DNA of 23,201 nt from CAZRZN01 sp964604565 (GTDB taxonomy: Bacteria; Pseudomonadota; Alphaproteobacteria; Rhodobacterales; Rhodobacteraceae). Positions 1 to 7,238 of this stretch are shown here, piece after piece; position 1 is the stretch's first letter; each line of letters starts with the position of its first letter. The stretch covers positions 1 through 23,201 of the forward strand of contig CAZRZN010000042.1 in assembly GCA_964604565.1 (NCBI GenBank). Reading direction: 5' to 3'. The notes under the pieces are model-generated. The model made no database searches. It saw nothing but the letters and a program-made list of their open reading frames with translations, and was not told the origin of the DNA. Made by a program: the position numbers and the translations under genes.

Positions 1-451
1 GCCTGCGCGCGGCGCGCGCCACCTCGTCGCGACCGCCGTAATTGATCGCCACCGTCAGATTCACCCCGCTGCACCCGGAGGTCATATGTTCCAGTTCGTC
101 CATCAGATTGATGAGCTTGTCGTCCAGCCGCACCCGGTCGCCGATGAACCGGACGCGGACATTCTGCTCGCGCAGCGCGCGCGCTTCCTTGGCGATGTAG
201 CGGCGGAACAGGCTCATCAGGCCGGCTACCTCAACCTGCGTCCGGCGCCAGTTTTCCGTCGAAAAGGCAAATATCGTCAGATACTTGACACCGAGATCCG
301 GGCAAGCCTCCACCACTTGCCGCACCCGTTTGGCACCGGCATGGTGCCCGAAGAGACGCGGGCGCCCCCGGGTCGTGGCCCACCGGCCGTTTCCGTCCAT
401 GATGATCGCCACGTGGCGTGGACCGTCAGTGTCCCGGATCGGTTTGAACAT
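1..451 (-). CDS. uppS: Isoprenyl transferase (undecaprenyl diphosphate synthase), 5' part only
   Basis: Cis-prenyltransferase that condenses isopentenyl diphosphate onto farnesyl diphosphate to give the C55 lipid carrier for peptidoglycan and surface polysaccharide synthesis. The visible 150 residues begin MFKPIRD and contain the family hallmark HVAIIMDGNGRWA (residues 13-25) with the catalytic Asp19. They also contain FAFSTENWRR and a later AINYGGRDEVARAAR segment. The gene runs off the left edge, so roughly the last 90 residues of a typical 240 are missing. The ATG at 451-449 is preceded by a good ribosome site (GGAAGGA). It follows frr on the same strand after 168 bp, the usual order pyrH-frr-uppS. 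Function is very secure; only the 3' end is unseen. Confidence 0.96.
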   Translation of the reverse strand, partial: MFKPIRDTDGPRHVAIIMDGNGRWATTRGRPRLFGHHAGAKRVRQVVEACPDLGVKYLTIFAFSTENWRRTQVEVAGLMSLFRRYIAKEARALREQNVRVRFIGDRVRLDDKLINLMDELEHMTSGCSGVNLTVAINYGGRDEVARAARR

Positions 452-520
452 CGATCGTCCTTCCAGAGGCGCTGCGCGCGGCATAAAATCGGCAAGCCGG
501 GCTGTTCCGTATCCCGGACA

Positions 521-544
521 GCGCTAACAAATGTCCGTTAACGC
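521..544. other. Imperfect inverted repeat in the frr-uppS gap
   Basis: GCGCTAAC and GTTAACGC are separated by eight bases (AAATGTCC), with one mismatch that becomes a G-U pair in RNA. It lies between the frr stop and the uppS start. It could be an operator-like palindrome or a weak intercistronic hairpin. There is no T-run, so a terminator is unlikely, and chance remains possible. Confidence 0.25.
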
Positions 545-619
545 AAGATTGCGCCCGTGAAAAGGCACCAGGTCCACCGCGACGCAGGGCCTGCCATGCC
601 AGACGATCCGCCGGGACAC

Positions 620-1183
620 TCAAACCTGCATGATTTCCTGCTGCTTGGTTTCCAGCGCCTCGTCGATCTTCTTGATATATGTATCGGTCATTTCCTGCAC
701 CTCGGCCTCCCAGAGCTTCTGGTCGTCCTCGCTCATGCCGTCGGCCTTTGCCTTCTTGATCTTGTCCATGCCGTCGCGCCGCAGGTTGCGGATCGCCACG
801 CGGGCATGTTCGGAATATTGCGCCGCCACCTTGGTCAGTTCGCGCCGGCGTTCCTCGTTCAGCTCCGGGATCGGCAGCATGATGATCGTGCCGTTGAGCT
901 GTGGATTGATGCCAAGGCCCGATTCGCGGATCGCCTTTTCGACCTTGCCCACCAGACCCTTGTCCCAGACGTTGATCGTGACCATCCGCGATTCGGGCAC
1001 GTTGACGGTCCCGACCTGGTTGATCGGGGTCATCTGGCCGTAGGCATCCACCATGACCGGTTCCAGCATCGAGGCCGAGGCACGCCCGGTGCGCAAAGAG
1101 GCGAATTCCATGCGCAGGTTGGACATTGCGCCGTCCATGCGGCGCGCGAGATCGTCGGTATCGAGTTCGAAATCGTCGGACAT
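620..1183 (-). CDS. frr: Ribosome recycling factor
   Basis: Splits post-termination 70S ribosomes together with EF-G. The 187-residue product has the normal length. Family landmarks include MEFASLRTGRAS near residue 25, PINQVGTVNVPE, NDGTIIMLPIPELNEERRREL-like text (here LNGTIIMLPIPELNEE), and the basic helix VAIRNLRRDGMDKIKK. The start at 1183 has an AGGAA ribosome site. Upstream lie 266 bp shared divergently with the regulator at 1450. frr therefore cannot be read through simply from pyrH here and probably has its own promoter in that gap. I saw no convincing -35/-10 pair there. Confidence 0.97.
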   Translation of the reverse strand: MSDDFELDTDDLARRMDGAMSNLRMEFASLRTGRASASMLEPVMVDAYGQMTPINQVGTVNVPESRMVTINVWDKGLVGKVEKAIRESGLGINPQLNGTIIMLPIPELNEERRRELTKVAAQYSEHARVAIRNLRRDGMDKIKKAKADGMSEDDQKLWEAEVQEMTDTYIKKIDEALETKQQEIMQV

Positions 1184-1449
1184 CTTGGGTTCCTGTGGTC
1201 ATGCATGCTCGGATGGCACTGGTTAGCGCGACCTTTAGCGCAGATCAATCGTGCTTGACCAGAGATCGGGGTCACGGCACAGCCCCCTTCGCCCCGGTAC
1301 CGGCCGCCATCCGCCGGCAATCGGCTCCCCTCCGCCCGGTTTCGTGCACCAGACGCCTTCCGACCGGCCAGAACAGGCACGGCGCAACCGATCCTTAACC
1401 CCGCCGTGGCAAGAACCGCTCATCCTCCCTGGCAAGGACACTCTGCGAC

Positions 1450-2382
1450 ATGCATGTCTGCCTGATCCTGTTTCCCAGCTTTCGGCTGCTGACCTATGTC
1501 TTCGCCCGCGAGGTGCTGCGCCTTGCCAACGACTGCGCCGGGCAGCGGCTCTTCAGCTGGAAGGTCCGAACCGTCACCGGCGCCCCGGTTCCGGCCGATG
1601 ACGGCACGCATGTCGCCGGGGATCTGCCGGACTGGTATGGCGCGCAGGGCTTCGATCTCGTCCTGCTCTGCGCCGGAGACATGCCGCTTGGCCACCTGCC
1701 GATGGGCCTGCGCGCCTTCCTGTCCCGCGCCGATGCCGCCGGGGCGACATTGGGCGGGCTGGAGACGGGCGCGCTGATCCTTGCCAGACTGGGCCTGCTG
1801 GACGACCGTGAGGCGGTTCTGCCCGCCCTGCCCGAAGACGACGCCGCCACCGCGTTTCCGGGAATTGCCCTGTCGGACGCCGCCTATGCCTTTGACCGGC
1901 AACGCCTGACGTCGACGGGCGGCCTGGTTGTCGGCGATGCGCTGCTGGCCTGGATCGCCCGGGTGCAGGGCGCCGCACTTGCCGCCCGTACGGCGGAAAT
2001 GCTCGGCCATGGCCGCCTGCGTGAGACCGGCGCCTGTCAGCGCCTCGCACAAAGCACCGATCCGATGCTCGCAAGCATGCAGGCCATCATGACCGCGCAT
2101 ATCGACCGCCCTTTGCCGTTGGAACGCATCGCCGCGGAACTGGACCTCAGCCCCAAGCAACTGCGCCTGCGCTGCCGCAAGGGAATGGACCGGACGCCCG
2201 CGCAGGCCTATCTCGGCCTGCGGCTGGACCGTGCCGCACAGCTGGTGCGGGACACCGATCTGTCCGTGCTGGAGGTGGCCCGGGCGACGGGCTTCGCCTC
2301 GCCCTCCGCCTTCACGCGCAGCTATCACGCCCGCTTCGGACGGCCGCCACGCGCCCAGCGCAAGGCACGCGCGCCAGCTTGA
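1450..2382 (+). CDS. GlxA-family transcriptional regulator (DJ-1/PfpI domain plus AraC HTH)
   Basis: The protein has 310 residues. Residues 1 to about 170 form a DJ-1/PfpI (class I amidotransferase-like) sensor domain (LILFPSFRLLTYVFAREVLRLA). Residues 208-305 form an AraC/XylS DNA-binding domain with two helix-turn-helix units: LPLERIAAELDLSPKQLRL, and LSVLEVARATGFASPSAFTR followed by FGRPPRAQR. Relatives regulate catabolism of amines, betaines or arginine, but the effector is not predictable. The nucleophile-elbow Cys of catalytic DJ-1 members is Glu105 here (GGLETG), so a ligand-binding, non-enzymatic role is likely. The start has AAGGA about 13 bases upstream, a longish spacing. It sits head-to-head with frr and convergent to pyrH, splitting the usual pyrH-frr pair. 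No target gene is evident beside it. Confidence 0.9.
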   Translation: MHVCLILFPSFRLLTYVFAREVLRLANDCAGQRLFSWKVRTVTGAPVPADDGTHVAGDLPDWYGAQGFDLVLLCAGDMPLGHLPMGLRAFLSRADAAGATLGGLETGALILARLGLLDDREAVLPALPEDDAATAFPGIALSDAAYAFDRQRLTSTGGLVVGDALLAWIARVQGAALAARTAEMLGHGRLRETGACQRLAQSTDPMLASMQAIMTAHIDRPLPLERIAAELDLSPKQLRLRCRKGMDRTPAQAYLGLRLDRAAQLVRDTDLSVLEVARATGFASPSAFTRSYHARFGRPPRAQRKARAPA

Positions 2383-2473
2383 CCAAAGCCTGTCTTTCCC
2401 GAAACCGGCCCGCCAGCCCCCTTAGCGCCAACCCGTTCCGCAGCCCGCCGAAAAAGGCAGCGCCGTCCACGGC

Positions 2474-2535
2474 GGCTTCTTCTCTCGAAAAATACTCCGG
2501 GGGTGAGGCCGCAGGCCGAGGGGGCAGCGCCCCCT
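2474..2535 (-). repeat. 3'-end hairpin/TATTTTTCG element, copy 1
   Basis: Read on the minus strand, just after the pyrH stop, this has three parts. First comes a 7-bp stem (AGGGGGC with loop GCT and GCCCCCT, 2535-2519). Next is a small GGCC-TGC-GGCC stem. Last is the tail CCCCCGGAGTATTTTTCG followed by AGAGAAGAAGCC. The tail matches that of the copy at 9840-9891 nearly base for base, in the same orientation relative to the upstream gene. The T5 tract after GC-rich stems suggests a terminator or 3'-end processing signal. From memory, similar sequences are frequent in Rhodobacteraceae intergenic regions. Confidence 0.7.
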
Positions 2536-2560
2536 TACCGTCCCGCAACCGTCGGAAAGG

Positions 2561-3337
2561 TCAGGCCGGAGACGGCCCGGGTCTGTCGACCTGCGGACGC
2601 GGCGGATCCGCCGACACGCGGGTGCAGGTCCCCTGCCCGGCGAGAATGCCGCGAAAGCCGCCGGGTTCATCCAGCGAGAACACGATGATCGGCAGATTGT
2701 TGTCGCGCGCCAGCGCGATGGCGGAGGCATCCATCACCTTCAGGTTCCGGCCCAAACATTCGTCATAGGACACCCAGTCATAGCGCTTCGCCTCAGGGTG
2801 CTTCATCGGGTCCATGTCATAGACCCCGTCCACCTTGGTGCCCTTCAGGATCGCCTCGCAGGCCATTTCATTGGCGCGCAGGGTGGCGGCGGTATCGGTG
2901 GTGAAATACGGATTGCCCGTTCCGGCGGCAAAGATGCAGACCCGCTTCTTTTCGAGGTGCCGCACCGCGCGGCGGCGAATGTAGGGTTCGGCGACCTCGT
3001 CCATGCGGATCGCGCTGATCACCCGGGTAAAGACGCCCAGCCCCTCCAGCGCCGATTGCATGGCAAGCGCGTTCATCACCGTGGCCAGCATGCCCATGTA
3101 ATCCGCGGTCGTCCGCTCCATCCCCTGCGCCGAACCCGCCAAGCCGCGAAAGATGTTGCCGCCGCCGATGACCATGCAGATCTCGACCCCCATCTCGTGC
3201 ACCGCCTTCACCTCGTTGGCGACGCGCTGCACCGTCGGCGGATGCAGACCGAATCCCTGATCGCCCATCAATGCCTCGCCAGAGATCTTCAGCATGACAC
3301 GCTTGTAGGCCGTTTGCGGGATACCGGGTTCGGTCAT
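2561..3337 (-). CDS. pyrH: UMP kinase
   Basis: Phosphorylates UMP to UDP with ATP in pyrimidine nucleotide synthesis; bacterial members are hexamers of the amino-acid-kinase fold. The 258 residues include VMLKISGEALMG (14-25), the GGGNIFRG glycine loop (58-65), GMERTTADYMGMLATVMNALA, the FAAGTGNPYFTTDTAA nucleotide-site block (137-151) and KVDGVYDMDP (168-177). The start at 3337 has GGAG in its upstream region. The same frame is open for 73 more codons upstream, but that extension is not family-like. The C-terminus beyond ILAGQGTCTRVS adds about 16 Pro/Arg-rich residues compared with the usual end. It diverges from miaA across 109 bp. A hairpin/T-tract element follows the stop. Confidence 0.96.
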   Translation of the reverse strand: MTEPGIPQTAYKRVMLKISGEALMGDQGFGLHPPTVQRVANEVKAVHEMGVEICMVIGGGNIFRGLAGSAQGMERTTADYMGMLATVMNALAMQSALEGLGVFTRVISAIRMDEVAEPYIRRRAVRHLEKKRVCIFAAGTGNPYFTTDTAATLRANEMACEAILKGTKVDGVYDMDPMKHPEAKRYDWVSYDECLGRNLKVMDASAIALARDNNLPIIVFSLDEPGGFRGILAGQGTCTRVSADPPRPQVDRPGPSPA

Positions 3338-3388
3338 GTTGCGCTCCGTGCTGCTGGGGATATGATCGCGGGCATATGTGGCGGAAAA

Positions 3389-3414
3389 CCGGTCGGGCTG
3401 CAATGGCCGACCGG
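3389..3414. promoter_or_regulatory. Perfect inverted repeat in the pyrH/miaA divergent gap
   Basis: CCGGTCGG and CCGACCGG flank a 10-base spacer in the 109-bp region between the divergent pyrH and miaA start codons. It could be an operator for either gene or a 5'-leader hairpin for miaA. High GC makes chance palindromes more likely, so confidence is low. Confidence 0.3.
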
Positions 3415-3446
3415 CCCCCGGAGGCAGCATCAGGGCAGGCTCTGCG

Positions 3447-4352
3447 ATGACGGACAGAACGGCGATCGAGGCCTGCCTCGCGGCCTGCACGCCCGCGCGA
3501 CACGTGCTGATCGCCGGCCCGACCGCCAGCGGCAAGTCCGCCCTTGCCCTTGCCATCGCCGAAGCGCAGGGCGGCGTGATCGTGAATGCCGACGCGGTTC
3601 AGGTCTTTTCGGACTGGCGGGTGCTGACCGCGCGCCCGTCGCAGGCCGAAGAGGCCCGCGCTCCGCATGTCCTTTACGGCCATATTCCCGGCGACCGACC
3701 CTACAGCGTGGGAGAATGGCTGCGCGAAGCGGCCAGCCTGCTCGCCGGACCGGAGCGTTTGATCTTTGTCGGCGGCACCGGGCTTTACCTCAGTGCGCTG
3801 ACCGAAGGGCTGGCGGATATCCCGCCCACCCCCGCCGAGATCCGCGCAGAGGCGGAGGCAATGCTGCGCGACAGCGGCCTGACGGCGATGGCCGCCGATC
3901 TCGATACGGCGACCGCCGCGCGGATCGACCTGCAAAACCCGGCCCGCGTCGCCCGGGCATGGGAGGTCCTGCGCGCCACCGGACGCGGTCTGGCCGACTG
4001 GCAGGCGGACACACCGCCGCCGCTCCTGCCGCTTGCGCGGGCCTCGGCTTTTGTCGTCGACGCGCCGAAGGACTGGCTGACCCCGCGGATCGAAACACGC
4101 TTTGCCCGGATGATCGCGGAGGGCGCGCTGGAGGAGGCCCGCGCGAACCGGCCCGGGTGGACGGCCGACCGGCCGTCGGCCAAGGCGATCGGCGCGGCGG
4201 AGCTGATGGCCCATCTGGATGGAGAGATCCCGCTGGACGAGGCGATGACCCGCGCCACGATCCTGACGCGGCAATTCGCCAAGCGTCAGCGCACATGGTT
4301 CCGCGCCCGGATGCGCGACTGGCAAAGCCTGTCGGCGAAGGAATTGGCCTGA
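3447..4352 (+). CDS. miaA: tRNA dimethylallyltransferase
   Basis: Transfers a dimethylallyl group from DMAPP to N6 of A37 in tRNAs that read UNN codons, the first step toward ms2i6A. The 301-residue product has the P-loop GPTASGKS (24-31), the substrate segment VNADAVQVFSDWRVLTARPS (46-65), GGTGLYL (109-115), NPARVARAWEV (164-173) and the C-terminal TRQFAKRQRTWFR block (274-286), all typical. An in-frame ATG at 3378 would add 23 non-conserved residues. I prefer 3447, where the family N-terminus begins, although its ribosome site (AGGGCAGG) is only fair. The TGA stop shares its last base with the ATG of the next gene (TGATG), indicating coupling to the AraC regulator. Confidence 0.96.
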   Translation: MTDRTAIEACLAACTPARHVLIAGPTASGKSALALAIAEAQGGVIVNADAVQVFSDWRVLTARPSQAEEARAPHVLYGHIPGDRPYSVGEWLREAASLLAGPERLIFVGGTGLYLSALTEGLADIPPTPAEIRAEAEAMLRDSGLTAMAADLDTATAARIDLQNPARVARAWEVLRATGRGLADWQADTPPPLLPLARASAFVVDAPKDWLTPRIETRFARMIAEGALEEARANRPGWTADRPSAKAIGAAELMAHLDGEIPLDEAMTRATILTRQFAKRQRTWFRARMRDWQSLSAKELA

Positions 4353-5206
4353 TGCCCCGCCCCGGTTTCCTGAAGAACCCGATGCCGCCTGCCCCGCCAA
4401 AGCCGAAAGGCGCGGTGCGCAGCGGCTCCTACGGGCCGGAACTCAGGGCCGCACCGTGGAAATACACGCTCCTGCATGACCGGGAGGAGGACATGCTGCT
4501 CTGGATCACGCGCGGTCAGGGGCGGGTCACGATCAACGGCGTGCGGCGCGGAATTTCGGTGAACAGCGCGCTTTTCCTGCCGTCGGGGACGTTGTTTTCC
4601 ATCGACATGCAAAGCGGCACACAGGCGCTTTTCGTGCAAAGCCCCGCCGGCCTGACCCCGCATCTACCCGCGGCGGCGCAGCTCTTGCGGGTGCGTGACA
4701 GTCTTGCACAGGCCGAACTCACCGGCACCATCGACGCGATGAACCGCGAATTGGCGCGGAACCGCCCGCTGCTCCAGGAGGCTTTGGGCGCGCATGTGGG
4801 CCTGATCGCGGTCTGGCTGCAACGGCAGGTGCAGGCGGGCGCCGCCGACACAGGCCCCGACACAGCCGCCCAGCGGCTGGTCCGGCGTTACGCGCAGGCG
4901 GTGGCGCGGGATTTCCGGACACCGCAGCCGATGGCGCATTATGCCGAGGCACTGGACGTCACGCCGACGCATCTCAGCCGTGTCTGCCGATCCTGTTGCG
5001 GCAAGACGGCCGGTGACATCCTGACAGAGCGCAAGTTGCATGCGGCACGCCTTGCCCTCGAAAGCCCGCGCCCACCGGTCAAGGATATCGCGCAGTCGCT
5101 CGGCTTTGCCTCGGCGGCGTATTTCACGCGATTCATCCAGACCCATACCGGCAAATCCCCCACCGGGCTGCGGTCGGAAAGCCGTCCGCAGCGGGCGGGC
5201 GTCTGA
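4352..5206 (+). CDS. AraC-family transcriptional regulator with cupin-like sensor domain
   Basis: The protein has 284 residues. Residues about 35-100 form a small beta-rich AraC ligand-binding (cupin-like) domain (DMLLWITRGQGRVTINGVRR, SALFLPSGTLFSIDM). Residues about 175-275 form the two-HTH AraC domain: MAHYAEALDVTPTHLSRVCR, then VKDIAQSLGFASAAYFTRFI followed by HTGKSPTGLR. The start at 4352 overlaps the miaA stop by one base; an in-frame ATG at 4382 is an alternative. It directly precedes, on the same strand, an ABC importer operon, and imperfect direct repeats with operator-like spacing lie between them. It is the obvious candidate activator of that transporter, responding to its substrate. 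This link is inference from position. Four cysteines cluster at 212-216 and nearby in the first HTH (CRSCC), which is unusual. Confidence 0.9.
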   Translation: MPRPGFLKNPMPPAPPKPKGAVRSGSYGPELRAAPWKYTLLHDREEDMLLWITRGQGRVTINGVRRGISVNSALFLPSGTLFSIDMQSGTQALFVQSPAGLTPHLPAAAQLLRVRDSLAQAELTGTIDAMNRELARNRPLLQEALGAHVGLIAVWLQRQVQAGAADTGPDTAAQRLVRRYAQAVARDFRTPQPMAHYAEALDVTPTHLSRVCRSCCGKTAGDILTERKLHAARLALESPRPPVKDIAQSLGFASAAYFTRFIQTHTGKSPTGLRSESRPQRAGV

Positions 5207-5251
5207 CCGGATCGCATGGCGGCCGGCGCGACGTTGCGTCTTTCAAAGTCT

Positions 5252-5287
5252 GGCATGTCGCTTTTGAATAAGGCATAAGTCGTTTTC
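5252..5287 (+). promoter_or_regulatory. Imperfect direct repeat, candidate AraC-type operator
   Basis: GGCATGTCGCTTTT (5252-5265) is repeated as GGCATAAGTCGTTTTC (5272-5287), with two extra bases after GGCAT. The GTCG cores are 22 bp apart (5257 and 5279), about two helical turns. AraC-family dimers typically bind direct half-sites at about this spacing. It lies in the 232-bp gap between the AraC gene and the solute-binding protein gene. No binding evidence exists. Confidence 0.35.
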
Positions 5288-5313
5288 TGGCCTCAAAAGG
5301 GCGAAAGCGGACG

Positions 5314-5342
5314 TTGACGGACCATGACATCTCGTGCCGAAT
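5314..5342 (+). promoter_or_regulatory. Possible sigma-70-type promoter of the ABC importer operon
   Basis: TTGACG at 5314-5319 is followed after 17 bp by CCGAAT, a weak -10. It sits 97 bp before the solute-binding protein ATG and downstream of the direct repeats. The poor -10 would suit an activator-dependent promoter, but the match is weak and may be chance. Confidence 0.2.
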
Positions 5343-5438
5343 GGCGACATGGGGTGCAAACCGGCGGCGAAGACGACTGGCCAGACCGAAAAGCTGGGAG
5401 AACCGGCTGCACCCGAATAACACAACAGGGAGAAAAGA

Positions 5439-7109
5439 ATGGGATCATCGGACACATTGCAGCGGGTGCATCCTGCTGCGCGGATGTATGCGCGCGAGTT
5501 CAAGCAGGGGCTGCTCGACCGGCGCGAATTCCTCGCGCGGACCACTGCGCTTGGCGTGACAGCATCCGCGGCCTATGCCCTTGGCGGCCTGCAACGCCCG
5601 GTCGAGGCCGCGGCCCATGCGCAGCAGGGCGGCACGATCCGCTACCAGATGGAAGTGCGCGCGCTGAAGGATCCGCGCACCTACGACTGGACGCAGATCG
5701 CGACCTTCACCGCCGGCTGGCTCGAATATCTGGTGGAATACAACAACGACGGCTCCTTCGGGCCGATGCTTCTGAGCAGCTGGGAAGCCAACGACGACGC
5801 GACCGAATACACGCTGAATGTCCGTCAGGGCGTCAAGTGGAACAACGGCGACGACTTCACCGCCGAAGACGTGGCGCGCAACATCGCCATGTGGTGCGAT
5901 GAAGGGGTCGAGGGCAACTCGATGGCGGCGCGCATGGCATCGCTGATCGACCCGGAAACAAAGCAGGCCGCCGAGGGCGCCATCGAGGTGATCGACAGCC
6001 ACACGGTCAAGCTGACCTGCAATGCGCCCGATATCTCGATCATCGCCGGCATGGCCGATTACCCGGCCCCCATCGTGCACAGCAGCCACGACCCGGACAA
6101 CATGCTGGGCAACCCGATCGGCACCGGCTTCATGCTGCCCGAGAGCCATGAGGTCGGCGTCAAGGGCGTTCTGGTCCGCAACGAGGACCACGAATGGTGG
6201 GGCTACGAGGCCGGCATGGGCGGCTATATCGACCGCATCGAGTTCATCGACTACGGCACCGATCCGGCGGCCTTCATCGCCGCCTTCGAGGCGGAAGAGA
6301 TCGACATGAACTGGGAATCGGTGGGCGAATTCATCGATATCTTCGATGCCATCGGCCTGACCCGGTCGGCGATCCCGTCGGGCTTCACCATCGTGATCCG
6401 GCCCAACCAGCTTGCCGAGGACGCCGAGGGCAACAAGATCTACGGCGACAAGCGGGTGCGCCAGGCGCTTGCGATGGCCGTTGACAACGAAGTGTGCCTT
6501 GAACTGGGCATGTCCGGCTACGGCATCATTGCCGACAACTGCCATGTCGGCCCGATGCACCCGGAATACGCCCCGTCGGTCACACGCATCCCCTATGATC
6601 CCGCGCGGGCGCGCGAATTGATCGAAGAGGCCGGGATGGCCGATTTCGTGCATGAGGTTCAGTCGATCGACGACGACTGGCGGCGCAACACCACGGCGGC
6701 CGTTGTGGCGCAACTGAACGACGCGGGGATTCAGGCCACGCACACGGTGCTGCCCGGGTCGACCTTCTGGAACGACTGGACGAAATATCCGTTCTCCTCG
6801 ACCAACTGGAACCACCGCCCGCTGGGCACGCAGGTTCTGGCGCTGGCCTATACCTCCGGTGCGGCGTGGAACGAGAGCGGCTTTGCCAATGCGGAGTTCG
6901 ATGCGCTGCTGGCCGAGGCCAACTCCATCGCGGATGCGGACAAGCGCCGCGAGGTCATGGCGAAACTTCAGGCGATCATGATCGACGAAGGCGTGACGAT
7001 CCAGCCCTATTGGCGGACCGCAATCCGCCACCACCGCGACAATCTGGTGGGTGTGGGCAAGCACATCGCGGATCTTCCGCAACTCTACAAGTTCGGCATC
7101 TCGGCCTGA
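5439..7109 (+). CDS. ABC transporter substrate-binding protein, family 5 (peptide/nickel type), Tat-exported
   Basis: The protein has 556 residues and is the periplasmic receptor of the importer encoded downstream. The N-terminus has a twin-arginine motif (LLDRREFLAR, Arg28-Arg29) followed by a hydrophobic Ala/Leu stretch to about residue 50, indicating export in folded form. The SBP_bac_5 fold follows. It is recognised by GGTIRYQMEVRALKDPRTYDW (start of the mature domain), YTLNVRQGVKWNNGDDFTAEDV (about 124-145; usual form is LRKGVKFHDG-FTAEDV), VRQALAMAVDNE and a C-terminal QPYWRTAIRH. A strong ribosome site (AGGGAGAA) precedes the ATG. Family members bind di- or oligopeptides, nickel, opines, sugars or other solutes; the ligand cannot be read here. 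A stable hairpin follows the gene, probably allowing higher expression than the permeases. Confidence 0.93.
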   Translation: MGSSDTLQRVHPAARMYAREFKQGLLDRREFLARTTALGVTASAAYALGGLQRPVEAAAHAQQGGTIRYQMEVRALKDPRTYDWTQIATFTAGWLEYLVEYNNDGSFGPMLLSSWEANDDATEYTLNVRQGVKWNNGDDFTAEDVARNIAMWCDEGVEGNSMAARMASLIDPETKQAAEGAIEVIDSHTVKLTCNAPDISIIAGMADYPAPIVHSSHDPDNMLGNPIGTGFMLPESHEVGVKGVLVRNEDHEWWGYEAGMGGYIDRIEFIDYGTDPAAFIAAFEAEEIDMNWESVGEFIDIFDAIGLTRSAIPSGFTIVIRPNQLAEDAEGNKIYGDKRVRQALAMAVDNEVCLELGMSGYGIIADNCHVGPMHPEYAPSVTRIPYDPARARELIEEAGMADFVHEVQSIDDDWRRNTTAAVVAQLNDAGIQATHTVLPGSTFWNDWTKYPFSSTNWNHRPLGTQVLALAYTSGAAWNESGFANAEFDALLAEANSIADADKRREVMAKLQAIMIDEGVTIQPYWRTAIRHHRDNLVGVGKHIADLPQLYKFGISA

Positions 7110-7121
7110 CGGCCGCCGACC

Positions 7122-7147
7122 GGGCCGCGCGATCCGTCGCGCGGCCC
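7122..7147 (+). terminator. Strong hairpin after the solute-binding protein gene
   Basis: An 11-bp perfect stem, GGGCCGCGCGA and TCGCGCGGCCC, has the 4-base loop TCCG and starts 12 bases after the stop codon. It is followed by CTCTTCGTT rather than a clean T-run. Such hairpins after binding-protein genes commonly give partial termination or protect the upstream mRNA, so that the receptor exceeds the permeases. The stem is seen directly; the role is inferred. Confidence 0.7.
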
Positions 7148-7238
7148 CTCTTCGTTCCGGGCCTGCGGACGACCAGCGGCCCTCACCAGAAAATGAGACC
7201 GGCAAAGCATCGGTTTCTAGCCACCAACAGGGGCTGAT

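Noticed and set aside
525..545. TTAA-type half-sites in the frr-uppS gap considered as a CtrA site.
   Set aside because: The spacing is about ten bases rather than seven, and the second half-site is imperfect.
1225..1260. TTGAT-containing string upstream of frr considered as an FNR/anaerobox or a -35 element.
   Set aside because: The second half-site does not match, and the -10 at 17 bp is poor.
2798..4351. An open frame runs upstream of the AraC gene through miaA and antisense to pyrH, for a total of about 800 codons.
   Set aside because: The upstream part has no family features and overlaps two well-recognised genes in other frames. Only the part from 4352 onward is AraC-like.
5445..7205. 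Minus-strand frame of about 586 codons opposite the substrate-binding protein gene.
   Set aside because: His/Arg/Val-rich shadow translation caused by high third-position GC. The plus-strand gene is certain.
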